DNA from: Acridotheres tristis
Taxonomy: Eukaryota > Chordata > Aves > Passeriformes > Sturnidae
DNA: 64,000 bases
NCBI GenBank assembly: GCA_037013685.1
Contig: CM072885.1
Location: forward strand, 67,435,785 to 67,499,784
Direction: 5' to 3'
Positions 12,401 to 26,494 of the stretch are shown piece after piece. Every line of letters starts with the position of its first letter. The first letter of the stretch is position 1. Under the pieces are notes generated by a model. The model was given only the letters and a program-made list of their open reading frames with translations. It was not told where the DNA came from and did no database searches. The translations under genes and the position numbers were made by a program.

Positions 12401-15121
12401 GAATTAAGATAAAATAAAGTGAACTTAGTGGTGTTTGTCTACCCTTTATGAGGATATTTCTGTGGCAAATCCGAGTTTGCTCAGCAGAGATGCTGTGAAA
12501 GCCCAGAAATGCATTTGTGAGGTTGGGGTTGCTGGGCAGAATTGACATGAACACACGAGGTCTGCATTTTAAGGAAGAGACATGAGGAACTGGAGGAAGT
12601 GATGCTGCAGGACTCAGATGAAGACGGAGTGCAAAGGGCTAGCAGATGCTGCATGTGGCAAGATGGGTGAAGGAGAAAGACTGGAATAGTGTAAGAAAGA
12701 GTAAGACAGGGTTCCAATGCATCTAATCCACACTGGAAGAACAAGCAATAACTTATACATCTCTCTGCATGAGCAGCAGAGCTGTGTGGATGAGTAGGTC
12801 TGGGCTAGCAGGGTTTGGGGGTACTGGCAGAAATATGGGTGCTCAGGACTAAGTTAAAGCAGGTGCTGCAGGTGGGAAGAAGCTGCAGAGCTGCACAAAG
12901 GAAACCTGCCTGCACTCTGCTTCCACAGACAGTTGCTATAAATCTTCTGCTTCCCCAAGTGCTGATATTCATGTAAATTATGAAGGAAAAAGAGAAGTTC
13001 CTCAAATGAAGAGGGAAAGGCTCTGTAGCTTCATATTTATGGACTTAGATAAAAGAGAACTTGATAGGGATCTGGAAGAGTGACATCTCAATTTTATCCT
13101 GCCCATCACGATGATGAGTGCAAGCATTGGCTGATTACTTGTTACTGACTCCTCCCTTTCCCTTGTCCTGTGTAAAGTTCCATTTCTCAAGGGCTCATTT
13201 TCCCTGAACAGTTCAGGCTGTTCTTTGTCCTAACAACCTTGTGATCTCTACTAGCACCAAGCCAGAAATTGCCTCATTTGCTGATAGGTACTCTAGTTAA
13301 TAATAGCAAGTCCATGCACTGAGGATATTCCTGGCCTGCTTTGCAAGATGGGAATGCTGTTTCAGTGGCACAATGCTGGCATACATGTGGGGATGCTTGC
13401 ACCCATTTGTGTGCCTGCAGGTTGCACACAGTCTATGCACCCCTGAGAACTTGGGATGTCCCATGACACTCACCAAGCTGCATTTATAATGGTGGAAAGA
13501 GCATGACAATTCCACAGCTGGCTGAAAATCTTCTGGGTAGAAAGCCTTGCTGAATTTCCATGCACAGGATTCCTCTCTGAGTGTTTGACTCTTTGGGGAT
13601 TTGACTATGAAGAATCTAAACCAATTTTCTCAATCAGTCTTTTGATGTTGTTGTTTTAATTATTAATTACATAAAAATAGGTTTTCAAGAAAAGATAGAT
13701 GAAGCTATCAACCAAACAGCATCCAAACCAGTCTCCAAAATAAAGATTTTCCAAGAATAAACTACAGACCTAAAAAGAAAATTACTCATATATTTTATCT
13801 ATTTCCAGTGTCTTCCAGATGCTTAGTGTGACATTCCTGTTCTGATACCTTGACACAAATGGAGAGTAACCATGGAAGGCAATGAAGTGGAAGTCCACAG
13901 CAATAAACAGGCAGAAGTGAGGAGGGAGCAGGGGCCCTTGATGTTCTAGAGGATCTGCAGGCAACAGATTCAGATTTAATTAAACTTTTAGTAGCTGGAT
14001 TGAGCAGTTAGCAGCAAAAGTTATTTCAGCCTTGGTAGAAGTAAAGGCTGCATTGCTAACAGAAAAAGAGATCTTGAATAAGCAGACAAGAAGAAGGGCA
14101 GCACTGTACCAGCAAAGGCTGTTGTCTGTGTGAGAACAATTGGCTGTAGTAATGATGTGGCATGGGTCCCAATGCCAGAGCACTTTGGTGCACTGCTGCA
14201 TATCTCAAGGTTCATGCCATCCTGGTTCTAACCACAAGTGAAACAAAGCGCAAATATTTTTTTCTTTTAACTTTAGTCCCAACACTTTTTATTTCTAAGT
14301 ATGATAAATATGAAGTCTTTGTTACCCTATTTCTTCTTTTTTGTTTAATTCAGTCAAGGATACTGGAGAATCACAAACAGGTATGTCAACACACTTTTCT
14401 TCTTCAGTCCAATATTTAAATTAAAAAACCTCAAAGAAACTCATCACCATGACCCTCACAAAATGGAATCTAAGTTACTCTGCCTTCATCCCTCTTCCCC
14501 TACTTCTTCCCTGGCACACACTGCTGAGAACAAGAGCTCCAGGTTCCTTTCAGTAAGGATCTAACACAAAAGAAGAAGAAGGTAAGTTTGAATAAAAACT
14601 GTGAGAGGAAAGGAGATATGAAATTAAAAATACAGTGTCACATGAAGGCATCCTTTAGAAAGGCTAAAGAAGCAAAAAGCAAAACATTGTATTATACCTT
14701 GAATTTCCCTGCCAAGTAGTTAGAGGGACACAGGAGAGCAACAGTCAGTCTGTTGTAATACATGCATACATAATCAGCTGTCTCTGTTTTGCCTCCTCTT
14801 TTAACACACTGAGGGTCTTGAGACAGACAGCAAGCCTTCCCAGGGAGAGATAATAAAGAGAACATTGATACAAGAACTTGTTAAGAAAAATGAGTTGCAG
14901 GAGAGTGATTTATGCAAAGGATCTGGTAATCACCCCAGCCCCAACGCTGCCTGACAACAGGGGTTTGTAAGAAGGAAGTTAAACACCAGAATGAGTGCTG
15001 CATGGCCCTCTCCTTCAGGAGGCTGGCTTAATTAAACAAAGCAAAGCAAAACAACGAACAGCTGGAAGGAGGAGATGAGGTCGTAGCTAATGCTATCAAC
15101 TGCTACATTTCAGAGGCATGT
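9481..15121. other. Intronic sequence without genes
   Basis: No exon, repeat family or RNA gene was recognised. The sequence is mixed, moderately AT-rich and without long simple repeats. Confidence 0.72.
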
Positions 15122-15380
15122 AACCCATCCAGGGCCATGGGCAGGGACACCTTCCACTGTCCCCAGACCCCATCCAGCCTGCCCTTGGCCACTTCCAGGG
15201 ATGAGGACTCCACCTGTCCGATGTTTCCATGAAGGAATTTTCCCAATATCCAATTTAAAATACCCCTGGCACAGCTCGAGGCCGTTCCCTCTTGTCCTGT
15301 TGTTCCCTGGGAGCAGATCCTGATTTCCTCCCAGCTCCCCCTGTCAGGAATTGTGGAATATTTAGGAGCCACAAAGCTGC
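15122..15380 (-). mobile_element. CR1 LINE 3'-region fragment
   Basis: On the minus strand this runs through the last part of CR1 open reading frame 2 and into the 3' untranslated region. Landmarks, as they appear on the + strand, are GCCATGGGCAGGGACACCTT, CATCCAGCCTGCCCTTGGCC, CACTTCCAGGGATGAGGACT, the block around ATGAAGGAATTTTCCCAATA, and CGTTCCCTCTTGTCCTGTTG. These are the usual bird CR1 order and wording. The extreme 3' end (the ATTCTATG repeats) is missing, and the fragment is truncated at its 5' side, as most CR1 copies are. The 99-aa open frame on this strand is a by-product and not a gene. Confidence 0.85.
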
Positions 15381-18300
15381 AGCACATTGTGCAACATGAC
15401 ACTTAATCACCCAAAGTTTCTGCTCCAGCATCACATGGACTTGATGCTCTGCATGTTGAGCAGTCCATTCTCAGATCCAGCATTGTTGTTGTTTTGAGGA
15501 CAGCTACAGGCAAGGTGGCAAGTTTCCCATTCTCAAATGTGTGAGTATTGCTTGATCCCAGAGGTCCACAATTAACCTCACAGCCTATGGAATTTTAAAT
15601 GGAGCACATTAGTGGAGTAGCCTCCAGATTTGTCTTTGAGGACCAACCTCCAGATGCATTTGAATATCTGGTAAGATTGTACAATTTAATTATTTTCTTT
15701 CTTCTTGACTGTATTCTCCATTTCCTTCCATTATTACCAATTCTTCATCTTACCCTTCATTGCAGTACTCCTTGGATTAATGTAATTGCCAAGGCAGAAT
15801 TAGGATGCCCAAACCCTATTTTAACACTCCCCAACCACCTCTGGTACTTCCATCACACTCTCCTTTTTTTTGTTTTGCTCCCTGAAGGTTTTTCTTCCTA
15901 TGAATCTCCCATTGGTCAAAAATATCACATAGTTAGAAAGACAGAGGAATTTGATTTCATCTGAGGTCAAACAGTAAATGTGTCATTCCCTTGATCTTTT
16001 TGAGAAGCAGAGACTGCCACGGTCCTTCTGAACCATTAGAAGCAAGAGAAAGGCTGAGGAAAGTGAACAAAATGCTGGCATCTCCTAATTTCATCCTGAC
16101 ACTTGGAGCTCTCTGTACCAGCTGTAAAAAAAGTCACTGGTTCTAGTTCCTTGCAGACAAAAGCAGCCATGCTGTACATGCCTAGTGACAAAAATCCACA
16201 GCACTTCTATTTTGTGTGCACTACAGGCAGCCAAACCCTTTCCACCAAACATGGAGCCTCCAGCAAAAGAGCAGAAGTCAGAACTAGAAAACTTCACAGA
16301 AAGAGAGCAAAAGAAAGCAAGAATATTACACAAGCCTTAACTATTGTAAAAATAAAGTGTGATAGCTCAAACTCAATGACCCTGACCCAGAAGCCAAGCT
16401 GTCCACAGGAGAGAGTGAGGATTAAAAACACAGATAAGCTGAGGAACAGTGTTAAAGAATGCAACAAATGCTTTGGGTTTAGAATCTCCCAGAAAACAAA
16501 TGGAAGAAAGACACAGACTTACATATGTAAAATCAAACTAATTCCTCCCCAGCCATAACACCTCAACAGCCCAGGTTAATCTACTTGTCTATTCCTAGGC
16601 AGCCACAGAATTTTGTTCAGGGCACTTTGCACATGAAAAGATCAACCTGTTGATTTGAACTTAGATTGTCTGCATCTTTCATATCTATGTAGAGACTATG
16701 AAATTTTGAGTAGTATATAAAAGAGAAAAAATCCCAACCCCATAAAGATTCAAAGCACCATTACTCCTTCTCTGCTTGCTAACATCTCATTGGCACCTCC
16801 TGCCCTCAGCTAGGGTTTAGTTTCTAAAAGTTGAATCAGTCTAGTTCCAGATATACCTTCAGAGGTTTAAGAGTTCAGCTGTGGATTATGGAGAAGAGAG
16901 TGATAGGAAAGGTCATAAATAATTGTCTTTCCCATTTTAAGGATCATGACAGAAAATTTCAGGCTATGACACTGAACTGTTGAGTGAAGAACAACAAAGA
17001 ATATCCTTCCAACCTCGAATATCTTATCCATTCCAGCTAGCCAATGTTAGATATCCAGAAACAGTGTAATATGGAGCTGTACACAGATGTGAAAGTTCAA
17101 TTCACCCTTAGTCTCTTTGCTATTTAATATTCCTAAAGAAAATCAGGCATACATTTCCTTTCTTCATGGCCCTCAGCAGTACCCAGCCCCACAGGTCAAC
17201 CCCAGAGCATCTCTGACACAACCAGGCAGCACCACCTACTCCAAGCATGCTCTTGAGGTGCTCATGACAATTGCAATGGATTCTACTTTTCTTCCTGTAT
17301 GATCCCAAATCTATGTCTGCTAGAGTCTTTGGTTTGCACTTCACAGGGGCTCTTAATTGCACAGTAGTGCAATTAAATTTCCATGTGTTTAAACTTTATC
17401 AGAGTGATTCTTGGCATTCTTAGCTTGCACTGAAGCAGTTAAGGAATTCTCTCACTCTATACCCTGCCTTAACAAGGTTTTTCAGAAGCACTGTTTCCCT
17501 TAGAAGAAAAGAGTTTGTGAATTAAGGAGTTCAGAGTATATGTAATTGGAAACAGTTCCATCAAATAATGGCTGTAGACTGGAATTCCCCTCTTGCCCTG
17601 AGGGACAGAGTACTTTTTTTTTCCAGCCAGAAGAATATGAATTTCCATTTACAGAATCCTTTTTCTTTCTGAGCACTCAGACTGCCCATTATTTACCACT
17701 GAGACACAGCTGCCTCTGGGACAGAAGGCAGCAGTTCCCTGTAATCACAATTGCCATTTATTCCACAAAATCTGTTGTACAGGTGTTGGGCTGGTGAATT
17801 GAGACCAGGCTGTTACTGGTGCCCCAGTGAGTTTTGTTAACCAAATGGAGTTTGACAGAAGACTCCAAGTTTAGACACACAAGCATTGAACAGCAATAAC
17901 AACAACAAAAATCCATTTAGTCTTACCAGGAGTTCAGGTGGCTTCAGCATTCCATCTTGCTGGGAACACTGAGCCTTACAGCACCCTGCCATGGCTCAGG
18001 TGCAGTGGTGCCTCAGAAAGGAGGGTACCACTTACAGCAGCATCCCCTTCAGTTTTTGTTGAAAGTCTTCAATCCAGCTGCATGCCCAGCTGGATTCACT
18101 TCTAACACTTATTCACTTATAGTAGCCAAGGAAGCTTTGTCACCTGTGCCCACTGCATGTTGTTAAACAGATCTTTCCAACTTGGTGAAGGAGGTCTAAC
18201 AACTGCAGGAAAAACTTGTCACAGTCTGTCTGCTTTGGACTCACCCTGAATATGACCTTGCTGTGAATTTTGTCATTCTAAACATAAGGATCTTCACTCC

Positions 18301-21300
18301 AGTTCTTTCCAAAGGAGAGAAGCATGCCTTTGAATGTGGCAAGGATACAACACAAGTAATGCCCAGTCTTATTCCTAAAACATTTCTAAGTGCCAGTCTT
18401 GAACTGGCTGAGCCTCAATCTGTGCCTGTTTCCACATTTTTCTTATGTAAAGGCTCCTCATGCTTCAGTTCCACTGGTGAAAGGAAACAAAGCTATCAAA
18501 CACAAATTAAAGAGTAATTTCTCTTTTTCTAATCCAATAAGCTGCAACAACATAGTCAGAAGTGCAAAAAGGCTAGTGCAAAGTGATGAAGAATCAAACA
18601 GAAGCTTGTGGAGCAGTAAAAAAAGCAGTAGAATGGCATATTCTTGTGGGAGCTCACAAAATCCAGCCTGTACACTTTGTTTAGGACAGTGAAATAATTT
18701 TAAGGAAACCAGACATCTTTCAAGGAATGTTGGTTTCTGAGAACTTCCTGCAGTCATATGGTATCTTTTGCTTACCTGCAATCTACAGTCAATCCAGGCA
18801 GCTCTTAGTAACTATCCAAAACGGCTTGCTGATCCGAGCATTTATTTGCAAAGAGAGCTCTGTTCAAAGGCAAAGAAACTGTCTTCTCAGGGGCTCAGAG
18901 TGGAGCAGCACATCTCAGCTTTGGAATCTGAACAGCAGTGTTCCCATCTGTTCTGAATGACTTTAAAAGGGTCAGTCTTCCAAAGTCACCAGGACATTTC
19001 AGGTGCTTAGTTTTCATTAATACTCATGCAAAAAGAACAGTTAGATCTTCTGAGAATTACTTAAATCCTTAAATAATCTTCCAGTATATTTTGCAAGGGA
19101 AAGTCTTTAGATGTTCCTGGCTCAAAGCTCCTCCTCCCTCAGCTCTGCAGCATACTGACTGCCAGATCCCACCTAAGAGATGAATAGGCATCAGTGGCAT
19201 ACTCCCTCTATTTTTCTCTCCCCACAACCTTCCTCATAAAGCACTTAGGGGACTAATGGGAGTATTTTAAAAGTTGCCTATATTTCTTATTCCAAACAGC
19301 TGCTCTACCTTAACTTTATGAAATATGGTAGTAGTGCCACAGAGGACAAGTAGCTTCATTGCTTTCTTTGGCCAGCTATGTTCCTCACAGTGGTTGAAGA
19401 CTCAAGACACTCAAGTTTAGCATCCAGGCATTAATTTTTCTCTCTTTCACATCTTCTCCAGCAATCAGGTTTCTAACACCTCCTGCTCCCAAATACAAAT
19501 GCAGTCACATTTGTACCCATGGTCACCACTACTGAATGAGGATGACAGTGTAATGTACCAGATCAATGAATAGTTTTCCAATATCTTTCCCATATCTATG
19601 GCATGGAAACATACATCAGAATGCCAGCAGAGGGGATGGGTGCAGGAGAGGAGGTGAGTGTCTTCACAGGCAGTTCTGAACTGTACTAACACCCTTTTAC
19701 AGGAAAGTAGATTTCATTTCTCAGGTGAAGTTCAGTCACCCTAAGCCAAGCTGGATCATGCTGCTAAATGAGAGAGAAAAGACTGCACTCAGTCTGTTAT
19801 GATGGGATTGTGCTACCAGAATAACAGCATCTAGTGGCTAGTCTCCAATAAGATAAATTAGAATTCAGAATCCCTTTCTACTGAGCACAAGCATAAGTTC
19901 TTGTAATCTCTCTCTGGCAACATTTGAGAATATTTATGAACACTAAAACTGGCTAAGAAACTACCCACACATTTTCAATGTATGATAAAGTCTCATGAGA
20001 ATCTGTATCTTTCAGTAAAATGTGATGCTTTAGAATCAGCAAACTGTTTTTTGTTCCTAGATTGTTCATTGGAAGGTCATTTAAAAAAGTTAACCAACAT
20101 TTAAAAGTCTTTTAGTGCTCCTTTTGAGCCAAACAAACACTTCTTGTCAGGAGGTTGTTTGGATTCTAGCAATTTTCGACTAGTTGTTGTTTAATGAATT
20201 ATCATTTAGACAAAAGCCTGAATACTTTGACTTCTTTTGCTTCACCCAGAAGTGATATGGGTCATGGCATCTTTGGAGCAAGCTGTCAGAAAGCAATTCA
20301 ACAATTTTGCCTCTAATTGGACCCATTAACAGAGCAAGGAAACTTCCTACTCATTATTCCAAGAATAGCAACAATGCCCTTTGAAAGAGGATTAGCGGAG
20401 TAATCAAGTGTGCCAGTACTCCTCAACTCTGAAAGCTCCTCCATTGATGCCAGGCAGCGTGATTAGTCTGCAGGAGGAGGGAGCCTGCACAGCACTGATG
20501 TGCTGGTGTTCAGCATGGCTGACACAAGTTGCAATGGGGTGAAAACTCACAGCTATTCCATGTGAGCAAGCACAGTTACAGCAATTCCTACTGGCGAGCA
20601 CAGCAGAAGAATTCCTGTCTGCAAAAGCTAGCAAATTCCTCAAGCCTAAAACCACAGACAAAGCAAAATGATAGAACAACATGGAAGGAGGGAAAAAGGT
20701 TGCTTTCCATTCTATGTGCATGGTAGAGCCTGGCTTTTGTGTTCCTTTCTCGTACTGTGAGTGCCACATAAAGGAATGTGTTTTGGGATCAAGCACAGAA
20801 GAGGATAAATCTCATTATTTGAGGGTGGTAGTTTCGGAACCTGCAAGGTCTTAGAATAGTAATATTTGTTTGTGTGAGTTGTTTTATAAGGAGAAAATGT
20901 TTCAAATGCTTATATGGACATTTGTTGTTGTTTGTTCCTGTTGTCTGGCTGAAATTTCCATTTTGTTGGCTCTCCATTTTATTTTTCCCTTTGCCTGCAG
21001 CAGCTTTTAGTGAAAATCAGTTAGTAAAAGAGATTTGGTGTTGCCTGTTAGGGCATGCTGCAACTTTTCAGTTTGATCATTTTAGTATATCAACCCAAAT
21101 TAAGTATATTACTTATGCTGCACTTCCTGCATCTTGAGATACTTTCTGCCTGAATGGAAGCAGGCAAGGTGTGAGGACTCAAAGCATGTTAATGTGTGCC
21201 TTGGGAAAGGTAACATTTTCAATGATCCCATGAAATAAACCCAAGTTCTAGACAAACCCTTTATTTCTGGTTTTCTTTGAGCATATGTGCCATCTGTTTT

Positions 21301-24175
21301 TTGCAGTATAGTAGAATAGATGGAGAACATTTGGTTTAAGTAAACCTGGAAACTGGATGAAATAATCCTAATGACACCTACACATTCTCACAGAGATCCT
21401 CTTTTATTTCAATCAGGAAAAGGTTCTTTCTCCATAAGAAGACATTAGGGGCTCCACTTCTCTACTCTCAACCTACAAGCAGATGTTTAGCCTCGTGCTG
21501 CTCTCCCTGTTTGTGTGCTGCTGCAAGACTTCCATGAGCTTTAGGGGTGATTCCAACAGAAAGGTATTGCTTGCTTGGTGTGTTGAGGGATCACTGGAGG
21601 TTCTGTGTTGTCTTCTGGAAAGGAGGAGACTGGTTAAAAGTCAGTGAAGCTGGCTGTTAGTAACAGCTGAGCAGCACAGGTCAGCTTCCTTCCTGTTCCT
21701 GTGGTTTATTAGTGAGGTGAACCATTTCATTCCAGTTCATTTTGTGTCACCTTTACTACTCGCAGTGAATGGCTTGCTTTGCTCATCAGCCTGTAAGCCC
21801 AGCTTTACACTGCTCAGATTCAAGGCCTTTCAATGGTTATGTGAGCTCGTTTGCTGTCCCACTGACAGGTTACACAGCATCTGCAGCCCTGTCAAAGCAA
21901 GGATAATGCTTAATGCACACAGACACAGCATAATGCTTTTGAGGCAGACACAGTCTGCTTGGACCACAGTTTAGGTTAGGTAGTACAGCATCAGGACTCA
22001 GATTTCGTTCTTGTCACAGAGAGGTGCCCAGTTCTGTTCCCTGTGCTGATTATCCAGTAAAGGAACTTACTTTAGGGAGACTTTTGGGAAGCTGTTGGGC
22101 AGAAGTGACTTGCACTCTGTTCTATGGGAGGTTTCTTCCTTGTGCTAAAGAGTCTTTTTGGTCCGCAAAGTATCACAAATCAAGGCAGGGGAACGAGTAT
22201 GGGAGGGCTACATTTGACAACTACAAGCTTTAGCAGTTAAGTGTAGGTTGTTTCTGTCTTTTAAGCAGCACACAGCTTTTTCACCCCCTGACTTGTTTAA
22301 TTCTTTGTACTGGTTTCTTTCTCTTGTGAAATTAATTCTTTTGGCTCCTGTTCAATATGGTGTTAAGTGCCTACTTAATCCTTTGCAGTAGTTTAAGTTG
22401 CTGAATAGAGAGGAAGCTTGAGCTATTGCTTAGAAACCAGGACTGAGCTGTTAGAATGGTAGAAGCTTCATGCTACAGACAGGCTTGCCGTGTGACAGTA
22501 GGCAAATATCCTTGCCTGGTTTCCTTTCAGCATCCCCCTGTGTGCACAGATGAGTTACTCATTCCCCTTGCAGGGGATAGTGTGAGGTGTCTGCCAGTGG
22601 GGTTTGAGGGGGGCTTTGAAAACAGTGCCTTTGAAAGATGAGCATTATTACTGCAGTGAGTCTGGATGGCTGGACACGTTTGACAGCACTCGGTGGAGCA
22701 AAGAAATGAGTGGGACTGTGCTTTGTAACAAAGGGGAGACAGTTTCTGAGACAGCTTTTGAAGCTCAGGTCTATATATAGCTTTAATATATTTTAATTTA
22801 GGCACAATACAAGGTGCCACAACTTCAGAAGTCAGAGTATGGGCTGAATCAGGCAGACCTACTGGAACATTCCTAATGATGTCCCAAACTCAGAACTGAC
22901 ATGTGGAACTTGAGAGCCTCAGACAGAGACAATGGCATTCTGTGCTTAACAACTCAATTTTCTCTTTGAGTCAGTTTAGGTGGAGCAGTTTGACTTACAA
23001 ACACTGCTTGCTGAGAGAACTCTCGGGAGGACAGTTTTAAATTGCTTACACATAATTCCTATTTTTCCAGCAGCTCAAAGCAGCAAATATGGGTGACAAA
23101 ACTTCCTCTCCCAACAGGTGGAAGATGGAGCCTGAAAAGAGGCAAGACTTGTAAGAGAAAGGCCAAGGAAAGCAAAAACAGAGAGAGCATTTTGCTAGTC
23201 TCTGACAAAGACTGATAATGATTTTTGGTATTTTTATGTTTTGATGATTAGATCTGTAGAGATGTATGACATTCCAAATGCAATGGTACCACTTGCCAGT
23301 GAAAATACTAAGAAAAAGATGTGGAGGCTGAAATTCTGATCCAGCTTAGCACGTTTTGCAGCAAAGTTTTTTGGATTTAGAGCTCATTTAGGAAGGGAGA
23401 GGGGCATAGGTTCAAGTCCCCACTGATTCAGAGCAAAGGTTTTCCTCTCCAGTCACTCAGAATTAGGCAGAAGAGGTACACAGCTCACTCAGTCATCCAC
23501 ATGCCATATCAGCAATAGGAAAAGCCTATTATGCAGGTCATTTACACAACAATCAGAGGTCTCCTTTTGGCCTTCTGGCACACTCTTGAGAGGATGATGT
23601 AAGACAAGATATGAGATAACTAAACATAGAGATCATTCCTACTGATCTTTTCCTTTCAAATAGAATTTAGCCCTGCTGAGAAGTTCAGAGTTGACATCAC
23701 TGAGGTCTGAGATTTCCAGTTTACCTCAAAAAAGCAAGTATAGCACAGGCTGTGGTGGCTCAGGCTTCCATGGAGTGCCTCAGCAAATCATCATCACCCC
23801 TCACCCAAAGGGATGTACCACAGGAGCACAGGGATGTGTTCCTGCATGCACCACCACTACCCTCTTTCCAAGTGTCTTCAGCCCAAGAATCAAAGGTCTT
23901 TCCAGACACTCCTAAATAATGTTCCTGGCACCCACAAGAGTTCAAGTTGACTGATCTCAGTAAGGAAGTGGGGCAAGTACTTTTTTTTTTTTTTCCCTGA
24001 AAGTGAAGTACTCACCACCTGCCACCAGTGTGACTGTTCCTGCTCTCAGCATTGGCTTAGTGGGATTCAGTAAGTCAGGTAGGACATTGTAATACTGGCA
24101 CCCAGACTGGAGAGAGATTAAGTGGGACAGTTGACACCTCTCTTGTTGTTGTTGCAGTCTTTTTGTGGCTCATGC
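15381..24175. other. Intronic sequence without genes
   Basis: No gene was seen. The longest frame (16103-16558, 151 codons, +) has no recognisable domain and is expected by chance. The stretch 20100-20400 contains several TAAT and AATT words (for example ctctaattggacccattaac) and may be a conserved non-coding block, but this is weak. Confidence 0.7.
23981..23994. repeat. T14 homopolymer
   Basis: Fourteen T in the upstream intron, about 180 bases before the SINE. No repeat family adjoins it that I recognise. Confidence 0.9.
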
Positions 24176-24321
24176 TGGATGATATTGGTGCAGTTGGTTG
24201 GAGCAGGGTGTTAAAAACACCAAGGTCACAGGCTCAACCCCCATATGATATGGGCCATTCACTTAAGAGTTGGACTTGATGATCCTTGTGGGTCTCTTCC
24301 AACTCAGAGTATTCTATGATG
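24176..24321 (+). mobile_element. tRNA-Ile-headed SINE with CR1 tail (TguSINE1-like)
   Basis: The head, about 24178-24256, follows a tRNA-Ile gene from the D arm to the acceptor stem. It has GTGCAGTTGGTTGGAGC (A-box region), a decayed anticodon arm (gtgttaaaaacacc), CAAGGTCACAGGCTCAACCCC (B-box region) and TATGGGCCA at the 3' end. The tail, 24257-24321, is the standard 3' end of avian CR1: TTGGACTTGATGATCCTTGT, GGGTCTCTTCCAACTC and the terminal ATTCTATGAT. A tRNA-Ile head fused to a CR1 tail is the structure described for passerine TguSINE1, which depends on CR1 reverse transcriptase. The copy is non-coding and its promoter boxes carry several substitutions, so it is probably inactive. It lies in sense orientation in the long upstream intron. 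Confidence 0.87.
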
Positions 24322-26225
24322 TGGAAATAAATATTATGTATTGTGGATTCTGTGTGAGTCATGGATTTTTCAGAACTGTGTGCCTTGGCCACATAATCTC
24401 TCTCTAAACCCTTGCTCAAGAAATATTCAGGATGAAATCATTAGGGGCTGTTTAGATCAGGCTGTTGATTCTGCCACCCATAGTCAAATATTTCCATTTG
24501 AAAGTGTTTAGTTACAAATGTAAAAAGATTGAAGACAGGGAGGACAACATAGGCGTTGCTAAGAGGAGCTGCAGTGTGAGACACCATGTTTATTGATTCT
24601 CCCACTTGCAATGGCAATAAATGACATTTCTCATGCTACAGATAGAAGAGTAAGATCTGTTCATAAATAAGAAGAGCCTTCATTTGGATGCAGATAGTTA
24701 GCATTTGAGTCAGGACAGCCCTTAAGAGCTGAATTGGCTAGGATTCACTGCATGAGACTTGAAATCAGATTATATACAAACTCAGTGGAAATACTGTTTT
24801 AGTGGGAGCTGGAGGAGATCCCAGATGAATAACAATCACATTCCCTTTCAACCCTTGCTCTTGGACAGCTGCTCCTTTTGTATGTGCTGGGAAAGATTAA
24901 AAAGTTTGGAAACAGTATTCATACGGTGCCTTATCACAGTTCTGGGGCATTCTCTGTCCTTCTCACTGCACAGAAGTGCTAGAAGTTTAGTAAGACCAAG
25001 GTCTGGCATTCAGGAGTGTGATGTTAAAGGATTGTGTACAGCCAGCCAGGGTACATTCTGTTTCAATCAAACCTGTTCTCCCTTGGAAAAACTTAAAGGA
25101 CAAAGGATGATTAGATGTAGAATCGATGCCTACACAAGCAAGTAGGTGGTCAAAGACACTGCAAGCTTTATTTACCCTTCTCTGGCTGGCATATTGACAG
25201 CAGTTATTATATGTTTCCTCTGAAAAGAGTAAGAATTCCATAGAGGCCTCCAAACTCCTCCCTTATATTCTGTACCTTGGATTCAACACTGAGGTCTTGC
25301 TGTGCATCATGGGAAAATTTTCAATCCTCTGAAATCCTTGCAGGTTTTTTGCTAATGGGGAAACTCTCAGTGTATGTATGTTCTCCTTAATTTTTATTTA
25401 TGGGATAACTTGTAATATGGTTAACCTTTGCTAGAATCTCTGATCCTGTGAAAAGCCAACTGCTCCAGGCAGTACCTTAACAATGGTACCTGAAGCATGC
25501 AGTGGTGTCATAGCCAACAGTTACACCCCATGGCTAAAGCAGAAGAAACCCTCTATGTTTTTCTCTACTGATGCCTTTTATACAGTTCAGCATTCTTTTG
25601 CTAAGAGGTTTGAGCTATCCTATGGCAGTAATAACTATGAGATCTCAATAAATGCTAAAAAAAGCGTGGTCCATTCAAGTGCAGTGTAACCACAAGACTC
25701 CAATCTGTAATGCAACCTGTTCAACAAGATGGGAAATTCTGTCTCCATTGAACTGAGAGTGGGTCACTGTTTGGAAGTGAGCATGGAAATGGAATCCAAG
25801 TCCTGCTATCATAAGACCTAATGAGACAGAGTCTTCTACTTCAGTTATTTCAAGAGCATAACTTTGGCAAGGAGAAATATTGCTATTCTAAGACCTTGCA
25901 GGTTCCAAAATAACATCCTGCTAGAACATCCCAACGTACTCTTCCACTGAGCCTTGTCTGTGCTGGATTGAAACTGGCAGTATTATCTTCACTGCCTTAG
26001 TACTGTATTAGTGTAGAAACACAAAAATAAAATTGTTATGGCAGTGGTTGTTCCTGGAGATAAAGGAATGAAAGTACCTAGCTGTGAAGCCATAGAAACA
26101 GGGTCTGTAATGTCCTGTGTATTCCAGTTATTCTGGTAAATTACTTTGGAAAAAAGAAATAGATGGTGGTCTTCAACAAACTTAAAAGGGTGGGAAAATT
26201 CAGTTGTTCTGCTTGAAGGTGTAAA
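24322..26225. other. Intronic sequence between the SINE and the CR1 fragment
   Basis: Nothing beyond unremarkable intron is visible. Confidence 0.7.
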
Positions 26226-26494
26226 GCCTGATGACCCCAGGTTGGGTGGGAGTGTTGATCTGCTGGAGAGTAGGGGGGCTCTGCAGAGGGATCTGGACAG
26301 GCTGGATCAACAGGCCAAGACCAATGGTGTGAGGTTCAACAAGGCAAAGTCCTTGCAGGGTCCTGTCCTTGGGTAACAGCAACCCCCTGCAGTGCTACAA
26401 ACCAGGGCAAGAGAGAGCTGCCCATTGGAAAAGGTCCTGGGGGTGCTGGTCAACAGCAGCACAACATGAGCTAGTGTGTTCCCAGGTGGCCAAG
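26226..26494 (+). mobile_element. CR1 LINE ORF2 fragment (C-terminal reverse transcriptase region)
   Basis: The + frame reads [20 protein letters not shown] and [17 protein letters not shown], the familiar C-terminal part of CR1 reverse transcriptase. Further on, in a shifted frame, come KDLGVLV-like and VAKE-like remnants (aaaaggtcctgggggtgctggtcaacagc and gtggccaaggag). A stop at about 26374 and at least one shift break the frame, so the copy is dead. Homology stops abruptly at about 26494, where an AT-rich run (tttattttttattaaaa) begins. The CR1 3' end is therefore absent, which is unusual for a simple 5'-truncated insertion and suggests later deletion or interruption. Confidence 0.82.

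Noticed and set aside
16103..16558. 151-codon + frame, lysine-rich
   Set aside because: No recognisable domain, no splice context and no match to IQSEC3. About this length is expected once or so by chance.
24178..24256. A functional tRNA-Ile gene
   Set aside because: The anticodon arm and acceptor stem are decayed and a CR1 tail follows directly, so it is the head of a SINE.
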